From NCBI GenBank assembly GCA_002343335.1, contig DDSI01000020.1, forward strand, positions 1-6,848: a stretch of DNA of 6,848 nucleotides. The letters are read 5' to 3'. A program made the position numbers and the translations under genes. Shown piece after piece: positions 1 through 5,574 of the stretch (the stretch's first letter is position 1; the number at the start of each line of letters is the position of its first letter). The DNA is from Bacteriovoracaceae bacterium UBA2394 (GTDB lineage Bacteria > Bdellovibrionota > UBA2394). Below the pieces are notes generated by a model. That model did not search any database. It was not told where the DNA came from and saw only the letters and a list, made by a program, of their open reading frames with translations.

Positions 1-12
1 TTGATACTGCAC

Positions 13-43
13 AAAAAAAAAGCGGGCCTCTTTCGAGGCCCGC
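13..43 (-). terminator. Rho-independent terminator of the downstream flagellin gene
   Basis: A perfect 9-bp GC-rich stem (GCGGGCCTC at 22-30 pairing with GAGGCCCGC at 35-43) closes a 4-nt loop. On the plus strand it is preceded by nine consecutive A residues (13-21), so a minus-strand transcript reads hairpin then U9, the standard intrinsic terminator. It begins about 55 nt after the stop codon of the flagellin at 98-1672 and ends the locus. It is far stronger than the hairpin between the two flagellins. Confidence 0.93.
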
Positions 44-97
44 CGTATTGAACAATCTCCATTGCCACGCCCTGCCGAAGCGGAACGAGGCCAATAA

Positions 98-1672
98 TCA
101 GAATTGCAACAGTGAGAGCGCTGCTTGCGAAGAAGTGTTCGCTTGACCAAGTACTGCGACACCCGCTTGTTGCAGAATTTGAGCTCGAGTCAATTCTGCG
201 GTTTCTTGCGCCACGTCCGCATCGCGAATCTGAGATCGCGCTGCAGAAATATTCTCCAACGTGACGCCTAAGCTATTGACCGCCGAATCCAATCGAGACT
301 GAGTCGCTCCCAGCGTGGATCGAAGGGAGTTCAACGAAGCTAAAGTTGCATCCAGAACGCTCAACGCATCGGAAGACGTCGCCTGAGTCGTTAATGCAAT
401 GTTACTTAGATTGTTGGTCTTATCCACAGCCACTACAACTGCACCTGAAGCCATGCCTGATATACCCAAAGCAACAGAAGCTGTTGCCGCAGCGGCAATC
501 GAAATCGAATTCGCCGATCGCAATCGAATTGCTCCAGTGAGAACTATCGAAGTATCCGAAATTGAATAGGACACCGCACTGGCCGAAACTGTGCTCAAGG
601 CCGCCGTGAATCCAAAGTTTCCACCCACATAACCACTGGTGTATTGAGCGCCCCCTGTTCCCCCAAATAAACCAAAGGCAAAGCTACTACTTAGGTTCGC
701 AGATGCAGCACCCGAAATTTGCAACTGAATATTTCTTCCATCTAGGGTAAAAAATTCAATTGTGGTGGTACTACTACTTTGAAGGCGAGCTTTAACACCT
801 GACAATGAAGCAACAGAATTGACAGCTTCAATCAGCGCGTTGGCGCTCGTGATGCCCGTTCCGGTGACCTGCACGTTATTTACCTTGAATGCATCGCCAG
901 ACAGAGTTCCGTTAAACCCGTTGGCAGATAGAGCGAGAGTACCCACTGATTTTACAATCGTATTTTGCACGTCAGCGGTGACCAGCGTTTGTCCGGATTT
1001 CGCATTGACCGCTTTGGCTACGGCAATCGATGAGTAAGCGTTCCCGCTGGAAGACAGCGTATCGTCCAATGAAGACGAAGGAGCGATCGAGATGCCGTTG
1101 ATGACGGCTTGTCCGCTTGCAGCAGAAATTGCATTTTGAGCTCCGGAACGAGAAGCCAAAGCGCCAAGGTTCACTGCTCGAGCATCCCCAATATTGAACG
1201 AAATCGTCTCACCTTTTCGAATACCGACTTGCAAATCGGTCGTGGTGAAAGAACCGTCGAGCAAGTTCGCACCGTTAAAGTTCGTTTGAGCGGCGATACG
1301 ATCAAATTCTTGCAAGAGCTGAGTTCGCTCAGCATTTAAGAAGCTGCGATCGGACGCTCCCAATGTTCCGTTTGACGCTTGAATAGCCAGCTCACGGAGT
1401 CGTTGCACGATGTTCGTTAACTCGGCGAGAGCGCCTTCCGCAGTGTTCAAGAATCCGAGAGCATCATTTGCATTTCGAATGGCAACCTTGACCCCGCGAA
1501 CTTGAGATCCTAACCCTTCGGAAATTGCCAATCCGGCGGCATCATCCCCTGCACGATTAATTCGAGAACCGGAAGCAAGTCGCTCGAGCGCGGTGCCGAG
1601 TGCTTTTGAAGAGGTGAGCAAAGCTCTTTGCGAAGAAAGTGACGTTACATTTGTATTAATACGAAAGCCCAT
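98..1672 (-). CDS. fliC: Flagellin, downstream paralogue (524 aa)
   Basis: Structural subunit of the flagellar filament, exported through the flagellar type III system and polymerised outside the cell. Residues 1-140 are the conserved flagellin N-terminal D0/D1 helices, with SGSRINRAGDDAAGLAISEG near 34-53 and QRLRELAIQ at 90-98. Residues about 435-524 are the conserved C-terminal D1/D0 helices, ending in LLQF. Between them is a long insert (about 180-430) rich in Ser, Ala, Thr and Gly. It contains a segment resembling the flagellin/hook IN motif (about 255-320, including SGVKARL and FFTLDGRNIQL). There are no Cys or Trp residues, as is common for flagellins. The ATG is preceded by AGGAG (1684-1680) with a 7-nt spacer, and the N-terminus matches the family start exactly. 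It has its own candidate promoter and a strong terminator. Residues 1-180 differ from the neighbouring flagellin at only two positions (Lys62/Arg, Ser110/Asn). Its middle region is probably the glycan-bearing surface, given the Maf gene upstream; that is inference. Confidence 0.97.
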   Translation of the reverse strand: MGFRINTNVTSLSSQRALLTSSKALGTALERLASGSRINRAGDDAAGLAISEGLGSQVRGVKVAIRNANDALGFLNTAEGALAELTNIVQRLRELAIQASNGTLGASDRSFLNAERTQLLQEFDRIAAQTNFNGANLLDGSFTTTDLQVGIRKGETISFNIGDARAVNLGALASRSGAQNAISAASGQAVINGISIAPSSSLDDTLSSSGNAYSSIAVAKAVNAKSGQTLVTADVQNTIVKSVGTLALSANGFNGTLSGDAFKVNNVQVTGTGITSANALIEAVNSVASLSGVKARLQSSSTTTIEFFTLDGRNIQLQISGAASANLSSSFAFGLFGGTGGAQYTSGYVGGNFGFTAALSTVSASAVSYSISDTSIVLTGAIRLRSANSISIAAAATASVALGISGMASGAVVVAVDKTNNLSNIALTTQATSSDALSVLDATLASLNSLRSTLGATQSRLDSAVNSLGVTLENISAARSQIRDADVAQETAELTRAQILQQAGVAVLGQANTSSQAALSLLQF

Positions 1673-1680
1673 ATGACTTC

Positions 1681-1708
1681 TCCTAAAAAGGGATCCTTAC
1701 GAATGTCC
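1681..1708 (-). promoter_or_regulatory. Leader with three spaced GGA motifs (possible CsrA sites)
   Basis: On the minus strand the leader of the downstream flagellin carries GGA at 1708-1706 (TAGGACA), 1696-1694 (AAGGATC) and 1683-1681 (inside the Shine-Dalgarno AGGAG). They are spaced 12 and 13 nt apart. CsrA is known to repress flagellin translation by binding GGA motifs over the ribosome binding site in several bacteria. The motif is short and one copy is simply the Shine-Dalgarno sequence, so this is a weak candidate. Confidence 0.22.
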
Positions 1709-1718
1709 TAGTGAGTCA

Positions 1719-1758
1719 TCGGAAGAAATCTTTAAGGAGTGTAGGCAAATGTTGCCTA
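1719..1758 (-). promoter_or_regulatory. Candidate promoter/operator of the downstream flagellin
   Basis: Plus-strand 1742-1758 is a perfect inverted repeat, TAGGCAA-ATG-TTGCCTA. Reading along the minus strand, the palindrome ends in TTTGCCTA and is followed after exactly 17 nt by TTCCGA (1724-1719), here TTCCGATGA. The same arrangement, ungapped, occurs before the other flagellin at 3609-3648. CCGAT is the core of the sigma-28 (FliA) -10 element GCCGATAA. However, a TAAA -35 at the usual distance is absent, so assignment to sigma-28 is tentative. If TTCCGA is the -10, the leader would be about 40 nt. Confidence 0.5.
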
Positions 1759-1828
1759 GGCGTTAAACTCCCCGCTTCAATCAGCAAGTTCAACGGTTTA
1801 CGGTGTGGCAGCATAAATCATAATGCCT

Positions 1829-1854
1829 GGGATCATTTTAAATGCACGGGATCA
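1829..1854 (-). repeat. Short direct repeat GGGATCA upstream of the downstream flagellin
   Basis: Plus-strand GGGATCA occurs at 1829-1835 and again at 1848-1854 (19 nt start to start), flanking an AT-rich CATTTTAAATG palindrome at 1834-1844. It lies roughly 155-180 bp upstream of the flagellin start, beyond the candidate promoter. It could be an activator site, but no counterpart was found before the other flagellin, and two 7-mers can coincide by chance. Confidence 0.25.
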
Positions 1855-1878
1855 GTAAAATTGTGACCCTTTAAAGTA

Positions 1879-1915
1879 GAATCGGCGGGCCCCTGGGACT
1901 GGGATCCGCCGATTC
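1879..1915 (-). terminator. Stable hairpin after the upstream flagellin, weak U-tract
   Basis: GAATCGGCGG (1879-1888) pairs perfectly with CCGCCGATTC (1906-1915), a 10-bp GC-rich stem around a 17-nt loop that can form a few further C-G pairs inside. It begins about 30 nt after the stop codon of the flagellin at 1945-3510. In the minus-strand transcript the bases after the stem read TACTTTAAAGGG, so the U-tract is poor. It may terminate partially, or protect the 3' end of the flagellin mRNA, and some read-through into the second flagellin is likely. Confidence 0.55.
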
Positions 1916-1944
1916 ATGGATGCGATGAATGGAAATTCTATCGA

Positions 1945-3510
1945 TTAAAATTGAAGGAGCGAGAGCGCAGCTTGTGAAGAAGTGTTGGCCTGACCAAGCA
2001 CTGCGACACCCGCTTGTTGCAGAATTTGAGCTCGAGTCAATTCTGCAGTTTCTTGCGCCACATCCGCATCGCGAATTTGAGATCGCGCTGCCGAGATGTT
2101 TTCCAACGTGACACCTAAGCTGTTGACCGCTGAATCCAATCGAGACTGGGTCGCTCCCAGCGTGGATCGGAGAGAGTTTAGCGAAGCCAACGTCGCATCG
2201 AGAACGCTCAACGCATCGGAAGATGTCGATTGAGTGGAGAGAGCGATATTGCTCAAGTTGTTCGTCTTATCCACTGCGATTACCAAAGCAGAAGCGCCGA
2301 CGCCTGAAATACCGAGCATCGTTATGGCCGTAGCCGCCCCTGCAATCGAGATCGAATTCGCAGATCGTAAACGGATCGCGCCCGTTAAGGTTGCCGTCTG
2401 ATCGCCGAGGGCTACGCCCGTGGTAAATGCCGACATCACTTGCGTATAACCAAAACCGCCACCGGAGTAGAGATTCGAAACCGCGGTGTTTGAAGAGCCG
2501 TGGAAGTTGTAAGCAAATGACGAGCTTACCGTTGTACCGGCTGATAGTCCGGAGATCGCCAACTGAATGTTTCGTCCATCAAGTGTGAAGAACTCGATTT
2601 GAGTAGTACTTCCGCTTTGCAGACGGGCTTTCACGCCGGAGAGAGAGGCCACAGCGTTGACCGATTCAATGAAAGCGTTCGTGCTGGTGATTCCGGTACC
2701 GGTGACTTGAACGTTATTGATCTTAAAGTTATCACCCGCCAAAGTTCCCGAAAAACCGTTGGCCGAGAAGGTCATTGTACCCAGGGCTCTTACGATGGTG
2801 TTTTGCACATCGGCAGTCACAAGAGTTTGGCCTGACTTAGCATTCACAGCCTTCGCAACCGCGATCGAAGAGTAAGAGTTTCCGCTTGAAGATAACGTGT
2901 CGTCCAGCGAAGACGACGGTGCAATCGAAATGCCGTTGATAACGACTGTTCCAACCGAACCGGCGATCGCATTCTGGGCTCCTGATCGAGAAGCCAAAGC
3001 CCCAAGGTTTACAGCTCGCGCATCTCCAATGTTAAAGGAAATCGTTTCGCCTTTTCGAATACCGACTTGAAGATCAGTCGTGGTGAAAGAACCGTCGAGC
3101 AAGTTCGCGCCGTTAAAGTTTGTTTGTGCGGCAATACGATCGAATTCTTGTAACAGCTGAGTTCGCTCAGCATTTAAGAAGTTTCTATCGGAAGCTCCGA
3201 GAGTTCCGTTCGAGGCTTGGATCGCCAATTCACGAAGACGTTGCACGATATTTGTTAACTCGGCCAACGCGCCTTCTGCAGTGTTCAAGAATCCGAGAGC
3301 ATCATTCGCATTTCGAATGGCCACTCGAACCCCACGGACCTGAGATCCCAAACCTTCCGAGATCGCCAATCCGGCGGCATCATCCCCTGCTCGATTAATT
3401 CGAGAGCCGGAAGCCAATCGCTCAAGTGCTGTTCCCAGTGCTTTCGAAGATGTGAGCAAAGCTCTTTGCGAAGAAAGCGACGTTACGTTTGTGTTGATAC
3501 GAAAGCCCAT
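1945..3510 (-). CDS. fliC: Flagellin, upstream paralogue (521 aa)
   Basis: Filament subunit with the same architecture as its neighbour: D0/D1 N-terminal helices (1-140), a variable insert (about 180-430) with an IN-motif-like segment (about 255-320), and C-terminal helices (about 430-521) ending in LLQF. The last 92 residues are identical to those of the other flagellin. The centre (about 321-378) diverges most and includes a length change of three residues in total. Example differences are a His-containing FAYNFHGSS segment and a Gly/Tyr-rich GGGFGYTQ stretch. The ATG is preceded by GGGAG (3522-3518) with a 7-nt spacer. The gene lies 150 bp downstream of the Maf glycosyltransferase gene and has its own candidate promoter element at 3609-3648. 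The two flagellins differ at many synonymous sites where their proteins are identical, so the pair is not a fresh duplication. Which of the two is the major filament protein cannot be told from sequence. Confidence 0.97.
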   Translation of the reverse strand: MGFRINTNVTSLSSQRALLTSSKALGTALERLASGSRINRAGDDAAGLAISEGLGSQVRGVRVAIRNANDALGFLNTAEGALAELTNIVQRLRELAIQASNGTLGASDRNFLNAERTQLLQEFDRIAAQTNFNGANLLDGSFTTTDLQVGIRKGETISFNIGDARAVNLGALASRSGAQNAIAGSVGTVVINGISIAPSSSLDDTLSSSGNSYSSIAVAKAVNAKSGQTLVTADVQNTIVRALGTMTFSANGFSGTLAGDNFKINNVQVTGTGITSTNAFIESVNAVASLSGVKARLQSGSTTQIEFFTLDGRNIQLAISGLSAGTTVSSSFAYNFHGSSNTAVSNLYSGGGFGYTQVMSAFTTGVALGDQTATLTGAIRLRSANSISIAGAATAITMLGISGVGASALVIAVDKTNNLSNIALSTQSTSSDALSVLDATLASLNSLRSTLGATQSRLDSAVNSLGVTLENISAARSQIRDADVAQETAELTRAQILQQAGVAVLGQANTSSQAALSLLQF

Positions 3511-3518
3511 AGTACTTC

Positions 3519-3557
3519 TCCCACTATCGTGTGAGTTCCCGATCGCCTAAACCATCC
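3519..3557 (-). promoter_or_regulatory. Leader with three GGA motifs at exact 18-nt spacing (possible CsrA sites)
   Basis: On the minus strand GGA occurs at 3557-3555 (within CCAGGATGG, resembling the CARGGAUG core of CsrA ligands), at 3539-3537 (CGGGAAC) and at 3521-3519 (in the Shine-Dalgarno GGGAG). The steps are exactly 18 nt each. CsrA dimers are known to bridge paired GGA sites, with about 18 nt a favourable distance. Binding is inferred only; no csrA or fliW gene is in the window. Confidence 0.28.
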
Positions 3558-3585
3558 TGGTCACTGGTCCCAAAAATTTGGGGCC
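3557..3585. repeat. Palindrome overlapping a short direct repeat upstream of the upstream flagellin
   Basis: Plus-strand 3566-3585 is a near-perfect inverted repeat. Arms GGTCCCAAA and TTTGGGGCC pair over 9 bp with one T-G wobble, around a central AA. It overlaps the direct repeat CTGGTC-A-CTGGTC (3557-3569). The pair lies about 47-75 bp before the flagellin ATG, downstream of the candidate promoter, so it would fall in the transcribed leader if that promoter is right. No T-tract follows on the minus strand, which argues against a terminator for the preceding gene. An operator or a leader hairpin fits better. Confidence 0.4.
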
Positions 3586-3608
3586 GATAACGATCTTCAA
3601 GAGGGCTG

Positions 3609-3648
3609 TCGGAACAAAGCGCCGTTCACCATAGGCAAAATTTGCCGA
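3609..3648 (-). promoter_or_regulatory. Candidate promoter/operator of the upstream flagellin
   Basis: Plus-strand 3632-3648 matches the 17-nt palindromic motif at 1742-1758 at 14 of 17 positions and contains the inverted repeat GGCAAA-A-TTTGCC. Along the minus strand TTTGCCTA is followed after exactly 17 nt by TTCCGA (3614-3609), as at the other flagellin, within the gap between the Maf stop codon and the flagellin start. If TTCCGA is the -10, the leader is about 90 nt. The sigma factor is uncertain, because the -35 is not a clear TAAA. Confidence 0.5.
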
Positions 3649-3660
3649 ATTTTTTGAGTT

Positions 3661-5574
3661 TTAAGATTCGCGTGTGATTTCCGCTTCTTGATGCGAAGTG
3701 GCGGAATCTGTGGAATGGCGCTCCAATGAAATCACCGCCACGACTTTTTCCAGAATCCGCTCGGCTTCAGCGTACCATTTCACGCAGAGCTCCAAGGTTA
3801 GACGATGATAGGCAGAATCCGCCGAGCTAAGAGTCGCATGCTCCCACTCTAAATCGATGAAGGCCGGCCCTGCGAAGTGTGATACCAAAGCTTGAAACCC
3901 CTTGTCCGAAAGAATTCTCTTTTGCTCTGCCCGCACTTTTTCCAAAAGTTTGCTCAAGAATGCTGGAGAGGTTCCACCCGGCGTAGAAATGAGAGATCTA
4001 AGGAGTTGATTGGTCGTACCCACCTGCCTTCGAATACTTGCGACGTGACCATCGACGACATTCCAATCGAATGGCCGCTCCGGAACGAAGGCTCGTCTTT
4101 CTGCTTGTAGAATTTCAAAAGGATTCTTCGATAGCGCTAAACCTTTGAGCGCTTCAGCGAGCGAGATCCACGGAACCTCTGGAATCTTTGCTCCTCCGGC
4201 AGTGGCATTTAAAAGAGGAATCTTTAACTTTCTGGCATGATCGACAAAGATTTTGAGAAACATCCAATAGAAAGTCGAAGTGGGAACTTGTGCTCGAAGA
4301 TTCCCTTCTACCCAAAACAATTCCTCTCCTCGCTCGACACATAGCTTTTCCAATGCGGCTAAACTGGATTCCGCACTTAGATTTGCATAGCTCACCCCAT
4401 CCGCATGCGAAGAAAAGCGATCGGGATCATAAGCAAGATCTTGACCCACCAGAACAACCTTTTCACATCCAAAATACTCTGCAGACACAACGGCCATGTG
4501 AGCGACCGAAGGACCGCAATGAATGTATGATCGAGGATACTGAGTTTCAAAAAATCCGAAGTACTCGTAATCTCTGTAAGCGACCCAGTGAGGACCCGTG
4601 TAAGCATGAATCACCTCACTAGGCACCATGGGAAATGCAATAAGATGCGAGCGCACCGCACTCGGCCATTGTAAATTTTCAAAAAAGGGCTTCGAATCTA
4701 AATCCCGCTCCAAACTAAATACAAAATGGGGCGTAATTCCCGCCTCCAATAAAATTTTTAAACTCGCATCGGCCGCAAGAATGAGAATTTTATCCTGATA
4801 CTCTTTGAGAAGTGGCAAAGACTTAGTGAGGGATGGGCCGGTCGATACAACAACCGCCGTTGAACCTTCGAATTTCTTTTTCAGCCGACATATTCCGGGA
4901 GTATTTCGAATCCACCCTAGATTCTCGATCGAATTCTTAAATCCCTTGAGGGAATCCGCAAAATGCCCTTTGGAAATGCGAGCATGACCGAGAGCATTTT
5001 CCCATTGCATCTTGGCCGATAAAAAATAATTCGGATGAAGAGCGTTCACAACGGGATGAATGAAGAATTGATAGGCCTTTGCCAGGAACAGGACGTCCGA
5101 TGAAATCAAATAGACAATGAAGTCGGTGAGTAATTCTTCAGCGCTGAGTCCCACACAAAAGCGAATCTTCTCATTCCCGAGTAGACGATCGAGAGGTCGG
5201 ATACTAAGAGCAGCCAAAAAACGGGGCCAAGATGGCTCCACAACGACATAGGCTTCCGCCTCCGGAGGCGCCGATTGAAGAAGCTTCTCTATATATATAC
5301 CAGCTCCAAAGCCACCGCCGATCAGGATTCGAGCGGGCGTAAGGCCCTTTTCAAAGGGCGGATAGAAATTTTGCTCCGTCGAATCAATGGGATACTCATC
5401 CTGCTCGATGAGTCGAAATCCTTCAGGAATTTCCTCGAGCCAAAACCCTTTGGCCCAAGCGGAATTTAAATGCGCTTGAACGGTAGTCGAATAGTGAGGA
5501 AACCTTCTCAGAAAAATTTCCAGATTTTTCTCGAGGATGGAGTTTTGAGAGATGGGTCGTTTCAATCGATCCAA
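3661..5574 (-). CDS. maf: Maf-family flagellin nonulosonate glycosyltransferase (DUF115)
   Basis: Motility-associated factor of the Maf/DUF115 (MptE-like, sialyltransferase-type fold) family. These proteins transfer CMP-activated nonulosonic acids such as pseudaminic or legionaminic acid to flagellin Ser/Thr in the cytoplasm before export. Visible signatures: an N-terminal domain (about 15-200) with a nucleotide-fold-like GGGFGAG at 86-92; the core motif STGPSL at 244-249, then ILAADASLKILLEAGITP; SLERD at 287-291; a second CGPSVAHMA at 353-361; VGQDLAY at 376-382; and NATAGGA at 456-462. A helical C-terminal region follows (about 500-637). At 637 residues the length is usual for the family. 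No signal peptide is visible. There is no ATG near the family N-terminus, so the start is TTG. The longest form starts at 5574 (13-bp overlap with the synthase gene). A TTG at 5565 gives a 4-bp TTGA overlap and leaves a 10-nt gap to GGAG, so it may be the true start (634 aa). Its position directly before two flagellins supports flagellin as substrate. Confidence 0.93.
   Translation of the reverse strand: MDRLKRPISQNSILEKNLEIFLRRFPHYSTTVQAHLNSAWAKGFWLEEIPEGFRLIEQDEYPIDSTEQNFYPPFEKGLTPARILIGGGFGAGIYIEKLLQSAPPEAEAYVVVEPSWPRFLAALSIRPLDRLLGNEKIRFCVGLSAEELLTDFIVYLISSDVLFLAKAYQFFIHPVVNALHPNYFLSAKMQWENALGHARISKGHFADSLKGFKNSIENLGWIRNTPGICRLKKKFEGSTAVVVSTGPSLTKSLPLLKEYQDKILILAADASLKILLEAGITPHFVFSLERDLDSKPFFENLQWPSAVRSHLIAFPMVPSEVIHAYTGPHWVAYRDYEYFGFFETQYPRSYIHCGPSVAHMAVVSAEYFGCEKVVLVGQDLAYDPDRFSSHADGVSYANLSAESSLAALEKLCVERGEELFWVEGNLRAQVPTSTFYWMFLKIFVDHARKLKIPLLNATAGGAKIPEVPWISLAEALKGLALSKNPFEILQAERRAFVPERPFDWNVVDGHVASIRRQVGTTNQLLRSLISTPGGTSPAFLSKLLEKVRAEQKRILSDKGFQALVSHFAGPAFIDLEWEHATLSSADSAYHRLTLELCVKWYAEAERILEKVVAVISLERHSTDSATSHQEAEITRES

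Noticed and set aside
1742..1758. Possible sigma-54 site (GG...GC) within the flagellin upstream palindrome
   Set aside because: The GG to GC interval is 8 nt on the minus strand rather than the required 10, and the sequence is better described as an inverted repeat.
98..3510. Long direct repeat as a mobile element or recent assembly duplication
   Set aside because: The two copies are flagellin genes with many silent differences, different centres, and different flanking sequences. No transposase or terminal inverted repeats are present.
3583..3590. Perfect sigma-28 -10 sequence GCCGATAA on the plus strand
   Set aside because: It points away from the flagellin into the antisense of the Maf gene, has no TAAA about 15 nt upstream, and part of it is one arm of the palindrome at 3566-3585. 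Probably coincidence.
3634..3657. Plus-strand hairpin GGCAAA-A-TTTGCC followed by a T-run, resembling a terminator
   Set aside because: No plus-strand gene ends here, and for the minus-strand Maf transcript no U-tract follows the stem. The shared motif before the other flagellin favours a promoter/operator role.
5290..5299. (TA)5 tract inside the Maf gene, possible phase-variation repeat
   Set aside because: Ten bases of dinucleotide repeat are too short to be convincing, and the reading frame is intact and encodes a conserved-looking segment.
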